From contig NZ_JACICF010000001.1 in NCBI RefSeq assembly GCF_014195685.1, forward strand, positions 753,317-817,316: 64,000 nucleotides of DNA. Reading direction: 5' to 3'. The position numbers and the translations under genes are program-made. A model generated the notes under the pieces. That model made no database searches, had not been told where the DNA came from, and saw nothing but the letters and a program-made list of their open reading frames with translations. Positions 48,342 through 56,508 of the stretch are shown one piece after another. Numbering within the stretch: position 1 is the stretch's first letter; each line of letters starts with the position of its first letter. The DNA is from Sphingomicrobium lutaoense (GTDB lineage Bacteria; Pseudomonadota; Alphaproteobacteria; Sphingomonadales; Sphingomonadaceae).

Positions 48342-48785
48342 ATGCAGTTGAACCCGATCTCGCGGTGGCGGCGCTATGTGCGCAGCCGGTCAATCATCCG
48401 ATCAAGCTATCGGCGCGACACAAGGGACCTGAGTTACTGGCTAAGGTGGCAACTTACGAAAGGCGTGGTCGCAATTGGCCTCTTGGCCATCCCGGATATG
48501 CTCGGATGGTTTCGCACTCCCTCGATCATTTTCCTCCCGGTCCTTGCGGGCTTCGCCGCTTACGTTTGCTTACTTCATTGGGATACGTGGCAGGCAACTC
48601 AGAGAATGGACAAGCGACGAATTGCAAAGCTCGAAAGTCTCGGCTGTCAATTCCCAACACTTACTACGGCGCTCACGTCCATAAATCTTTGGAAGGTCTC
48701 TCTAAAGGGAAGAACCATGCATGAGGTTTTGAAAGACAAGTCCTTGGTAAGTGAATTTCTCAAACTGCCTTCAAGCCGCGATTAA
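48342..48785 (+). CDS. Orphan membrane protein in AT-richer segment
   Basis: A 147-residue predicted protein with a strongly basic start (RWRRYVRSRSIIRSSYRRD), two hydrophobic segments (about residues 41-57 and 60-79) and a polar C-terminal half. I do not recognise a family. The surrounding DNA differs from the rest of the window: two counted 60-base blocks (48601-48720) are 47-48 percent GC against 70 percent in a recG block (47881-47940). Codon choice is correspondingly relaxed, suggesting recent acquisition. The ribosome-binding site is poor and an overlapping alternative frame exists, so the gene call is tentative. Confidence 0.5.
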   Translation: MQLNPISRWRRYVRSRSIIRSSYRRDTRDLSYWLRWQLTKGVVAIGLLAIPDMLGWFRTPSIIFLPVLAGFAAYVCLLHWDTWQATQRMDKRRIAKLESLGCQFPTLTTALTSINLWKVSLKGRTMHEVLKDKSLVSEFLKLPSSRD

Positions 48786-48843
48786 ACGTCCGCTTCCCAC
48801 CCCAAAGCCACCGATAAGCGGGGCCGGGACGATTGCGCAGGCA

Positions 48844-50064
48844 CTAGGGGAGCAGCAATCCGTGCTTTTTCTTGCCCAGTGACAGTTTGGCGGGTTGGCC
48901 GACGACCGCGATCAGGAGTTGCGGGTCGGTGACGGGCGCGCCGTCGAGCTTGACCGCGCCTTCCTTGATCTTGCGCTTGGCCTCGCCGTTCGAGGCGCAG
49001 AAGCCGAGGCCGGTGAGGGCATCGAGCACCGAGATCGAGCCGTTCGAAGCGATGCTGGGGAGATTGTCGTCGCTCGCGCCCTGTTCGAAGGTCTTGCGGG
49101 CGGTCTCGTTGGCCATGCGCGCCGCTTCCTCGCCGTGGAGCATGGCGGTTGCCGCGTCGGCCAGCGCGATCTTTGCCTCGTTGATTTCCTGGCCTTCCAA
49201 TTCCGCATATTTTCCAATGGTCTGGAGCGGGATGTCGGTAAAGAGCTTCAGGAATTTGAGGACGTCGGCATCGGCGGTGTTGCGCCAGAATTGCCAATAG
49301 TCGTAGGGGCCGAGCTGGTCGGGATTGAGCCAGACCGCGCCCGCCGCGGTCTTGCCCATCTTCTTGCCATCGGCGGTGGTGATCAGCGGCGTGGTGACGC
49401 CGAACAATTCCTCCTCGCCGCCCATGCGCCGCGTGAGCTCGATCCCGTTGACGATATTGCCCCATTGATCCGAGCCGCCCATCTGAAGCCGGCAGCCATG
49501 CCGCTGATAGAGTTCGCGGAAATCATAGGCCTGGAGGATCATGTAATTGAATTCGAGGAACGTAAGCGGCTGTTCGCGGTCGAGCCGCAGCTTCACGCTG
49601 TCGAAGGTGAGCATGCGGTTGACGGTGAAATGGGGGCCGACGTCGCGCAGAAGCTCGAGATAGGAGAGGGTCGAGAGCCAGTCGTCATTGTCGACCATGA
49701 TCGCGCCGTTCGGCCCGTCGAAATCGAGGAAGCGTTCGAACACCTTGCGGATCGAGGCGATGTTGGCCTGGATCGCTTCTTCCGAGAGCAGCTGGCGGCT
49801 TGAATCCTTGCCCGAGGGATCGCCGACCTTGGTCGTTCCTCCGCCCATCAGCACGATCGGGCGGTGGCCCGCCTGCTGGAGACGGCGCAGCAGCATGATC
49901 TGCACGAGGCTGCCGACATGGAGGCTGGGCGCGGTGGCGTCGAAGCCGACATAGCCCGTGACCTGTTCCTTCGCGGCGAGGGCGTCCAAGCCCTCGGCAT
50001 CGGTGAGCTGGTGGATATAGTCGCGGCTTTCGAGAAGCTGCAGGAGGCTGCTCTGATATTTCAT
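48844..50064 (-). CDS. tyrS: Tyrosyl-tRNA synthetase
   Basis: A 406-residue class I synthetase. The HIGH-type motif is in VGFDATAPSLHVGSL, the substrate region in GGSDQWGNIVNGIELTRR, and the KMSKS-type loop is DGKKMGKTAAGA. A C-terminal S4 RNA-binding domain (LGFCASNGEAKRKIKEGAVKLDG) completes the usual architecture. AGGCATG precedes the start region. It diverges from the DOMON-like gene. Its downstream side abuts the AT-richer orphan segment. Confidence 0.97.
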   Translation of the reverse strand: MKYQSSLLQLLESRDYIHQLTDAEGLDALAAKEQVTGYVGFDATAPSLHVGSLVQIMLLRRLQQAGHRPIVLMGGGTTKVGDPSGKDSSRQLLSEEAIQANIASIRKVFERFLDFDGPNGAIMVDNDDWLSTLSYLELLRDVGPHFTVNRMLTFDSVKLRLDREQPLTFLEFNYMILQAYDFRELYQRHGCRLQMGGSDQWGNIVNGIELTRRMGGEEELFGVTTPLITTADGKKMGKTAAGAVWLNPDQLGPYDYWQFWRNTADADVLKFLKLFTDIPLQTIGKYAELEGQEINEAKIALADAATAMLHGEEAARMANETARKTFEQGASDDNLPSIASNGSISVLDALTGLGFCASNGEAKRKIKEGAVKLDGAPVTDPQLLIAVVGQPAKLSLGKKKHGLLLP

Positions 50065-50129
50065 GCCTTGCCCCTAGCAGCGCAAATTGCCGCTTGCCAC
50101 ACCCGATGGAGAGGGCGAGAAAGCGGGCC

Positions 50130-50642
50130 ATGCCCAAGCTTGTCCCTCATCCTGACCATCCCCCGCGCGCCATCGAGGCGATCGAGGCCGAGGTGCGCTG
50201 CGAAGGCAGCATCTGGCATTTCGATTATCGGGTGAAAGGCGATGTCGCGCAGCTTGATTTGCCGCCGCCCGAAGAGCCGGTGCGTCGCGACGGACTGTGG
50301 GAGCAGAGCTGCTTCGAATGTTTCGCTGCGTGCGAGGACAAGTCCTACAGAGAATTCAACTTTTCGCCCTCGGGTTCCTATGCGGCCTATGCTTTTGACG
50401 ACTATCGTCACGGGCAGCGCGATGCCGCGGCGACGGTGTCGATCGAGACGGGGCAGGCACCCGGCGAATATCATCTGTCGGCACGGCTGTCGGCCAATCT
50501 CGGCAAGGTCGATGCGCTTGCGCTGACTGCGGTGATCGAAGAGAAGGACGGCACCAAAAGCTATTGGGCGTTGGCGCATCCCGAAGGCCATCCCGATTTC
50601 CACCATCCTGCGGGCTTCGTCCTGCCAATCGAGGATATCTGA
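50130..50642 (+). CDS. DOMON-like domain protein
   Basis: A 170-residue soluble beta-sandwich-like protein. PHPDHPPRAIEAIEAEV, RRDGLWEQSCFECFAA, YREFNFSPSGSYAAYAFDDYR and AGEYHLSARLSA-type segments match the DOMON-like carbohydrate/heme-binding fold family found mainly in sphingomonads. No signal peptide, so it is probably cytoplasmic. Ligand unknown. The ATG at 50130 fits the family start; an ATG 36 bases upstream is possible. Its TGA overlaps the start of the NamZ homologue by one base (TGATG), so the pair is probably translated together. Confidence 0.8.
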   Translation: MPKLVPHPDHPPRAIEAIEAEVRCEGSIWHFDYRVKGDVAQLDLPPPEEPVRRDGLWEQSCFECFAACEDKSYREFNFSPSGSYAAYAFDDYRHGQRDAAATVSIETGQAPGEYHLSARLSANLGKVDALALTAVIEEKDGTKSYWALAHPEGHPDFHHPAGFVLPIEDI

Positions 50643-51853
50643 TGAAACTGGGCATTGACCGCCTGCTGGCCGATCCCTCGCTGCGCGCGCCGCTGGTAGG
50701 GCGCCGCGTGGCCTTGTGCGCGCATCCTGCATCGGTGACCGAAGATCTGGTCCATAGTCTCGATGCGATGGCGGCGCTCGATGACGTCAAGCTGACCGCT
50801 GCCTTCGGGCCGCAGCATGGCCTCAAGGGCGACAAGCAGGACAATATGGTCGAGACGCCGGACGAGATGGATCCGGTTCATGGCATCCCGGTTTTCAGCC
50901 TTTATGGCGAGGTGCGCCGCCCGACCAGGCAGATGATGAGTACGTTCGACGTGGTGCTGGTCGACCTGCAGGACCTTGGCTGCCGCATCTACACCTTCAT
51001 CACCACGCTGCTCTACATTCTCGAGGCCGCTGCCGAGCATGGCAAGGCGGTGTGGGTGCTCGACCGGCCCAACCCCGCGGGGCGGCCCATCGAGGGGACG
51101 ACCCTGAAGGCCGGGTGGGAAAGCTTTGTCGGCGCGGGGCCCATTCCGATGCGGCACGGGATGACGCTGGGCGAACTGGGGGCGTGGTTCATCGACCATT
51201 TCAAGCTCGACGTGGAATATCGGGTGATCTCGATGGAGGGCTATGCGCCCGATGGCGCGCCCGGGCATGGCTGGCCCGAGAGTCGCCTGTGGATCAACCC
51301 GTCGCCCAATGCCGCGAGCCTCAACATGGCGCGGGCCTATGCGGGAACGGTGATGCTCGAAGGAGCGACCCTGAGTGAGGGGCGGGGAACGACGCGGCCC
51401 CTGGAAGTGCTGTTCGGCGCGCCCGATGTGGACGCGCGGGCGGTGCTGACCGAGATGGAGCGGATCGCGCCCAACTGGCTGGCGGGATGCGCGCTACGCG
51501 AATGCTGGTTCGAGCCGACCTTTCACAAGCATGCGGGCCAGTTGTGCAATGGCGTCATGGTGCATGCCGAGGGGCGCTTCTACGAGCATGATAAGTTCCG
51601 GCCGTGGCGGCTGCAGGCGCTGGCGTTCAAGGCGATCCGTTCGCTTTATCCCGACTATGAGATCTGGCGGGGCAAGGATTTTAAATATGAATATACCGAG
51701 GACGTGCTTGCCATCGACGTGATCAATGGCGGCACCGGTCTTCGCGAATGGGTGGACGACAAGGCAGCCGGGCCCGGCGAGCTCGACGCGATCAGTTCGC
51801 CGGACGAGGATGCTTGGACCGAAGAGCGGCAGCCCTATCTTCTCTATCGCTGA
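50642..51853 (+). CDS. DUF1343 protein, NamZ-type exo-beta-N-acetylmuramidase homologue
   Basis: A 403-residue protein covering the full DUF1343 region: VGRRVALCAHPASVTEDLVHSLDAM, FGPQHGLKGDKQDNM, SLYGEVRRPT, VLVDLQDLGCRIYTFITTL and VLDRPNPAGRPIEG. The founding characterised members (Bacillus and Tannerella NamZ) release MurNAc from the non-reducing end of peptidoglycan fragments. Bacillus NamZ is secreted, but here there is no signal peptide, so action on internalised fragments is inferred. It is coupled to the DOMON-like gene and lies about 23 kb from amgK-murU, whose pathway uses free MurNAc. Confidence 0.85.
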   Translation: MKLGIDRLLADPSLRAPLVGRRVALCAHPASVTEDLVHSLDAMAALDDVKLTAAFGPQHGLKGDKQDNMVETPDEMDPVHGIPVFSLYGEVRRPTRQMMSTFDVVLVDLQDLGCRIYTFITTLLYILEAAAEHGKAVWVLDRPNPAGRPIEGTTLKAGWESFVGAGPIPMRHGMTLGELGAWFIDHFKLDVEYRVISMEGYAPDGAPGHGWPESRLWINPSPNAASLNMARAYAGTVMLEGATLSEGRGTTRPLEVLFGAPDVDARAVLTEMERIAPNWLAGCALRECWFEPTFHKHAGQLCNGVMVHAEGRFYEHDKFRPWRLQALAFKAIRSLYPDYEIWRGKDFKYEYTEDVLAIDVINGGTGLREWVDDKAAGPGELDAISSPDEDAWTEERQPYLLYR

Positions 51854-51874
51854 GGAGCCTGCCCGCGAGCATCG

Positions 51875-53056
51875 CTAATGCTTTCGGCTGAGTTCGCGCA
51901 TCGCCTCGTCGAGGCCGTCCAATGTGAGCGGATACATCCGGTCGTTCATCGCTTCCTTGAGGATGCGCGTCGACATGGAGTGGTCCCAATATTGCTCGGG
52001 AACGGGATTGAGCCAGGCGGCGCTCTTGTAGGCGTCGGTGAGGCGCTTCATCCAGGTGAGGCCCGCTTCCTCGTTATAATGTTCGATCGCGCCGCCCGGA
52101 TGGGTGATTTCATAGGGGCTCATCGAGGCGTCGCCGACGATCACCAACTTATATTCGGGGCCGAACTTGTGGAGGATGTCGAAGGTCGGGGTCTGCCCGT
52201 CCCAGCGGCGGCGGTTTTCCTTCCACACGCCTTCGTAGATGCAGTTGTGGAAATAATAATGTTCGAAATGCTTGAACTCGCTCTTCGCAGCGGAGAATAG
52301 CTCCTCGACCTGCTGGACATGGGCGTCCATCGATCCGCCGATGTCGAGAAAGAGCAGTAGCTTGACGGCATTGTGCCGTTCGGGGCGCATCCGGACGTCG
52401 AGCCAGCCCTGGCGGGCGGTGCCGTCGATCGTGCCGTCGAGATCGAGTTCCTCGGCGGCGCCTTCGCGGGCGAAGCGGCGCAGGCGCTTGAGCGCGACCT
52501 TGATGTTGCGCGTGCCCAGCTCGCGTTCGCCGTCGAGGTCGCGGAACAGCCTTTTTTCCCAGATCTTGATCGCCCGGCCATGCTTGCCGGGACCGCCGAT
52601 GCGTACGCCTTCGGGGTTGTAGCCGCCGTGTCCGAAGGGCGAGGTGCCGCCGGTGCCGATCCACTTGTTGCCGCCCTGATGCCGGCCTTCCTGTTCCTCG
52701 AGCCGCTTCTTGAGCGTCTCCATGATCTCGTCCCAGCTGCCGAGACTTTCGATCTCGGCCATTTCCTCGGGGGTGAAGTAGCGTTCGGCGACGGCGCGCA
52801 GCCAGTCTTCGGGAAGGTCGCGCGCCAGTTCCTCGCCCTCGGCGCGTTCGAGGCCCTTGAAGACCTCGCCGAATACCTGGTCGAAGCGGTCGAGCGCGGC
52901 TTCGTCATGCACGAAGGTGGCGCGGGCGAGATAATAGAATTGGGTGGGATCGGCGGCGATCACTTCCTTGTCGAGCGCTTCGAGCAGGGTGAGATGCTCC
53001 TTGAGGCTCGCGGGGATGCCCGCGGCGCGCAATGCATCGACGAAGGAAATGAACAT
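51875..53056 (-). CDS. VWA (CoxE-like) domain protein
   Basis: A 393-residue soluble protein. The N-terminal helical part (residues 1-125) is followed by a Gly-rich linker (GGNKWIGTGGTSPFGHGG) and a von Willebrand A-like domain from about 225. The MIDAS first motif reads FLDIGGSMD, with Asp238 and Ser242 but Gly where DxSxS has its first Ser, as is usual in this CoxE-related subfamily. Such proteins normally pair with a MoxR AAA ATPase; one lies at 56509-57351 on the same strand but several genes away. They act as chaperones for complex assembly. Substrate unknown. Confidence 0.87.
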   Translation of the reverse strand: MFISFVDALRAAGIPASLKEHLTLLEALDKEVIAADPTQFYYLARATFVHDEAALDRFDQVFGEVFKGLERAEGEELARDLPEDWLRAVAERYFTPEEMAEIESLGSWDEIMETLKKRLEEQEGRHQGGNKWIGTGGTSPFGHGGYNPEGVRIGGPGKHGRAIKIWEKRLFRDLDGERELGTRNIKVALKRLRRFAREGAAEELDLDGTIDGTARQGWLDVRMRPERHNAVKLLLFLDIGGSMDAHVQQVEELFSAAKSEFKHFEHYYFHNCIYEGVWKENRRRWDGQTPTFDILHKFGPEYKLVIVGDASMSPYEITHPGGAIEHYNEEAGLTWMKRLTDAYKSAAWLNPVPEQYWDHSMSTRILKEAMNDRMYPLTLDGLDEAMRELSRKH

Positions 53057-53177
53057 GGCGTCTTTCTATCCCCGAGCGAGGGGGAGGGCAAACACTCTGC
53101 CCGCGTGGTTAACGAAGAAGTAGCGATTTGCCGCTTATGTGACCCTTGAATTCATCCAGATCGGAGTGAGCGAGGTC

Positions 53178-54575
53178 ATGGCCACCGAGGGCATTCAGCA
53201 GATTACCGAAGATGCGATCCGAAAGGTCGCGCGCGACTGTGGCTCCCTGTCGATGGAGTGCAGCGATGTCGCGGGCTATGTCGAGGCGGTCGCGGGGCGG
53301 ATCAGCGATCATCTAGGCAAGCTCGACGAACTCGAGGAAGTCACCAAGACGCTTCTGACCGACCAGGCCCGGGTGTCCGATTCGACCGACGAAGCGCGCC
53401 TCCTGTCCGAACAGGCCAAGACCAAGCTGGAAGAAGGCCGCGAAGCGATCGACGACACGATCGCGGGGTTCAAGGGGCTGACCGAACTGATCGTCCAGCT
53501 GGGCGAACGGATGGCGGGTTTCGCCTCGGCCATGCACCAGGTCCAGAATGTCTCCTCGACCATCGAGGTGATCGCCCGCAAGACCAATATGCTCGCGCTC
53601 AATGCCACCATCGAAGCGGCGCGCGCGGGCGAGGCGGGGCGCAGCTTTGCCGTCGTCGCCGCCGAAGTGAAGAAGCTGGCGCATGACACGCGCTCGGCGA
53701 CCAGCCAGATCGCCGAGACGATCGGCGAACTCACCCGCGAGGCGGGGGCGGTGACTTCCGAAATCAACGACAGCGTCGAGCGCAGCCGCGCCGCACAGAC
53801 CGGGTTCGACATCATCGGCGGCACGATGAGCGAAGTGAGCGATCTTGTCGGCATGGTCGACCGACAGACCGAGGGTATTGCCCATTCGACCAGCCTCATC
53901 CAGTCGAGCGTCGACCGGGTGCAGGCGGGCCTGAGCGAATTTGCCGAGGATGCGCGCGACAATGGCGGCAAGCTGGTGCAAGCCGAAAAGCGGCTCGGAC
54001 ATCTCGAGATGCTGACCAACACCATGCTCAACACGCTCGCCAATTCGGGCGCCGAGATCGACGACACGCCGATGATCCTCAAGGCGCAGCAGAATATGCG
54101 CGATATCCAGGCGGTGATCGAAAAGGCGATCGACGAAGGCGAAATCACCCTGGAACAGGTGTTCGACCGCAATTATCGCGAGCAGCCGGGCAGCGATCCC
54201 AAGCAATATGACACCGATTTCTGCGAGACCGCGGACCGGCACATCCGGCCGATCCTCGACCATATCATGGCGGGCGACAACCGGATCATCGGCACGACCA
54301 TCGGGGACCCCAACGGCTTCCTCCCGACCCATACCAGCGACCGTTCGCAGCCGCAGGGAAGCGATCCTGTTTGGAACGACGCTCATTGTCGCAATCGCCG
54401 CATCCTGATGGACGAGCAGACCCGCTATGCCCATGGCAATGACCAGCTGACACTGATGAGCTACCTGATGACGCGCGGTGACGAAGCCATTCCGGTGAAG
54501 AATGTCTACGTGCCGCTGTTCATCAAGGGCAAGCGCTGGGGCAATTACGAACTGGCCTATCGCGACGACGGTTGA
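53178..54575 (+). CDS. Soluble methyl-accepting chemotaxis protein with C-terminal Cache-like sensor
   Basis: A 465-residue chemoreceptor without membrane spans. The signalling hairpin is N-terminal, its tip at residues 130-168 ([38 protein letters not shown]). A second region, about 300-465, contains [39 protein letters not shown] and [20 protein letters not shown], a Cache-like module also found at the C-terminus of some other bacterial receptors. No chemotaxis (che) gene is nearby. The ATG at 53178 was preferred to a GTG 39 bases upstream; neither has an excellent ribosome-binding site. Confidence 0.88.
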   Translation: MATEGIQQITEDAIRKVARDCGSLSMECSDVAGYVEAVAGRISDHLGKLDELEEVTKTLLTDQARVSDSTDEARLLSEQAKTKLEEGREAIDDTIAGFKGLTELIVQLGERMAGFASAMHQVQNVSSTIEVIARKTNMLALNATIEAARAGEAGRSFAVVAAEVKKLAHDTRSATSQIAETIGELTREAGAVTSEINDSVERSRAAQTGFDIIGGTMSEVSDLVGMVDRQTEGIAHSTSLIQSSVDRVQAGLSEFAEDARDNGGKLVQAEKRLGHLEMLTNTMLNTLANSGAEIDDTPMILKAQQNMRDIQAVIEKAIDEGEITLEQVFDRNYREQPGSDPKQYDTDFCETADRHIRPILDHIMAGDNRIIGTTIGDPNGFLPTHTSDRSQPQGSDPVWNDAHCRNRRILMDEQTRYAHGNDQLTLMSYLMTRGDEAIPVKNVYVPLFIKGKRWGNYELAYRDDG

Positions 54576-54688
54576 GTGCGTCTGATCGCTTGACCGCCGG
54601 CCCGAGGGGCGCTTAACCTCTCTCGTGGCAGGCTAGTCGGGCGTTCCGCGAGTGACTCGGTATTCCAAAATCGCAGGAGGGGGCGCGC

Positions 54689-55129
54689 ATGGTCGAACGG
54701 AGCAAATGGCTGGCAACCGCCACGCTCCTCGTTCTCATCGCCGTCATCCTTCTTTTCGCCGCGCAGGTCGTCGGCGCCGATTATCTCGCGGTCGACCGGC
54801 CCTTCTTCTATGCCTCCCTGCTTCCAATGCCGCTCTACATCTTTGCGATCGGGGCGGTGTGGCGCGCGCTGGTGGCGCTGTCCGAAAACCGGCGGCAGGG
54901 CGTAATCGGACGATTGCTTCGCCGAGTGGGCATCGCCCTGTTCATCGGCAGCCTTCTCGAGGTTTTCGGGGTCGCGCTGCTTGCGCAGTTGCTAGGTGAG
55001 GGCGGACCCTTGTTCATTTTTGACCTGACCGCGATCACGGTGGGCGTGCTGGGTGCGGGGCTCACGATCTTCTCGCGCCACCTCAGCGAAGCCGCCGAAG
55101 TGCGCCGCGAACTGGACGAGTTCGTCTGA
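54689..55129 (+). CDS. DUF2975-type membrane protein
   Basis: A 146-residue protein with four hydrophobic segments: LATATLLVLIAVILLFAAQV, YASLLPMPLYIFAIGAVW, RVGIALFIGSLLEVFGVALL and FDLTAITVGVLGAGLTIF. The pattern, and the immediately following small HTH gene, match DUF2975/YoaS-type proteins, which commonly pair with a YozG-like Cro/CI regulator. A good CAGGAGGG ribosome-binding site lies eight bases before the ATG. Its TGA overlaps the next ATG by one base. Physiological role unknown. Confidence 0.8.
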   Translation: MVERSKWLATATLLVLIAVILLFAAQVVGADYLAVDRPFFYASLLPMPLYIFAIGAVWRALVALSENRRQGVIGRLLRRVGIALFIGSLLEVFGVALLAQLLGEGGPLFIFDLTAITVGVLGAGLTIFSRHLSEAAEVRRELDEFV

Positions 55130-55350
55130 TGCCGATCATCGTCACGCTCGACCGGATGCTGACGCGGCGCGGGATGACCGGCAAGGAACTGGCCGAGCGT
55201 GTCGGCATATCGGAAACCCAGATGAGCCTGTTCCGCTCGGGCAAGGTGAAGGGCATCCGCTTCGCGACGCTCGAACGGATCTGCGCCGAACTCGACTGCA
55301 AACCCGGCGATCTTCTCGACTGCATGGCAGTGGATGAGCAGGCCGCCTAG
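55129..55350 (+). CDS. Small Cro/CI-type HTH regulator (YozG-like)
   Basis: A 73-residue single-domain DNA-binding protein. The helix-turn-helix is GMTGKELAERVGISETQMSLFRSGK-like (residues 14-38, with the recognition helix after GIS), followed by LERICAELDCKPGDLLD, the C-terminal half of the HTH_3/YozG fold. Translationally coupled to the DUF2975 membrane protein, it probably regulates that small operon. It ends on the palindrome CTAG that is also the stop of the convergent metC-like gene. Confidence 0.88.
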   Translation: MPIIVTLDRMLTRRGMTGKELAERVGISETQMSLFRSGKVKGIRFATLERICAELDCKPGDLLDCMAVDEQAA

Positions 55351-56504
55351 CCGCTGGCCCGCTCGATGGCGCGGGCGAGGTCGGCGCGCAAATCCTCGAC
55401 ATCCTCGAAGCCCACGCTGAACCGGACGAGGCGCGCGCCTTTTTCGGGGGTGGGGCGGTCGAGACCGCGATAGGCCATCGCGAGGCTGACCGGGCCGCCC
55501 CAGCTATAGCCGATGCGGAACAGTTCGAGACTGTCGACGAAGGCCTCGACCTGCGCCCGCGACCAGTCGAGGAAGATGACCGAGAAGATGCCCGCCGAGC
55601 CCGAGAAATCGCGCTTCCAGATTTCATGGCCCGGACAATCGGGAAAGGCGGGATGCAGCACTTTTTCGACGCATGGCTGATCACGCATCCAACGAGCGAG
55701 ATCGAGCGCTTGGCGTTCGACATGGGCGATGCGCATTGCCATGCTTGGCAGGCCGCGCAGCACCAGCGCCGCATCGTCGGGCGAGACGCAAATGCCGAGG
55801 AGGCGCGCGGTATCGCGCATCTTTTTCGCCATCCGATCGCTGCGAGCATTGATGCAGCCCATCAGCACATCGCCATGGCCGCCCGGATATTTGGTGAGGG
55901 CATGGACCGACAGATCTGCGCCATGGGTCAGCGGATTGAAAAGCAGGCCCGCGGCATAACTATTGTCGACCGCCACCAGGATGTCGTGCCGTGCCGCGAT
56001 TTTGCAGATCGCGGGGATGTCCTGCACTTCCATGCTGATCGAGCCCGGACTTTCGCACCAGATGAGGCGGGTGCGGTCGGTCACGAGGCTTTCGATGCCG
56101 GCGCCGATGCAAGGGTCGTAGATCTGAACGTCGATCCCGAAATCGGCGAGGAAGCGGGCGATCCGGCTGTTGGGGGCATAGGCCGAGGCAGGCAGCAGCG
56201 CATGATCACCGGGGCGGCAGCAGGCGATATAGGTGAGGGCGATCGCGGCGAGACCGCTGGGCGCGAGGATGCAACCGGCAGCACCCTCGATACCTGCCAT
56301 GCGCAGCTCAAGCTCGCGCGTGGTGGGGGTGCCGTTGACGCCATAACGGTAATGGTCCTCGCCATGATCGAAGGCTTCGGCGAGGCTGTCGAAAAAGACC
56401 GTCGAGGCGCGGTAGATGGGCGTCGGGACCGCCTCGAAGTCGCGCGACGCATGGGCGTCCGGATGGATGAGGCGCGTTTCGGTTTTTCGCCGACCCCCGC
56501 CCAT
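55347..56504 (-). CDS. metC: Cystathionine beta-lyase-like PLP enzyme
   Basis: A 385-residue Cys/Met-metabolism PLP enzyme. The PLP lysine is Lys205 in SVHALTKYPGGHGD, with SPGSISMEVQDIPAI and VDNSYAAGLLFNPL before it and SVGFEDVEDLRADL near the C-terminus. The sequence is closer to MetC (cystathionine to homocysteine, pyruvate and ammonia) than to MetB or MetZ, but sub-specificity in this family is hard to read. The TRLIHPDAHASRDFEAVPTPIYRAST opening, interrupted by normal family residues, sets the start. The stop shares CTAG with the HTH gene. Confidence 0.88.
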   Translation of the reverse strand: MGGGRRKTETRLIHPDAHASRDFEAVPTPIYRASTVFFDSLAEAFDHGEDHYRYGVNGTPTTRELELRMAGIEGAAGCILAPSGLAAIALTYIACCRPGDHALLPASAYAPNSRIARFLADFGIDVQIYDPCIGAGIESLVTDRTRLIWCESPGSISMEVQDIPAICKIAARHDILVAVDNSYAAGLLFNPLTHGADLSVHALTKYPGGHGDVLMGCINARSDRMAKKMRDTARLLGICVSPDDAALVLRGLPSMAMRIAHVERQALDLARWMRDQPCVEKVLHPAFPDCPGHEIWKRDFSGSAGIFSVIFLDWSRAQVEAFVDSLELFRIGYSWGGPVSLAMAYRGLDRPTPEKGARLVRFSVGFEDVEDLRADLARAIERASG

Positions 56505-56508
56505 CGGA

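Noticed and set aside
48254-48724. An alternative 156-codon frame in the AT-richer segment
   Set aside because: Its product lacks the ordered membrane segments and basic start of the frame at 48342-48785, and begins inside the recG stop region; however the choice is not certain.
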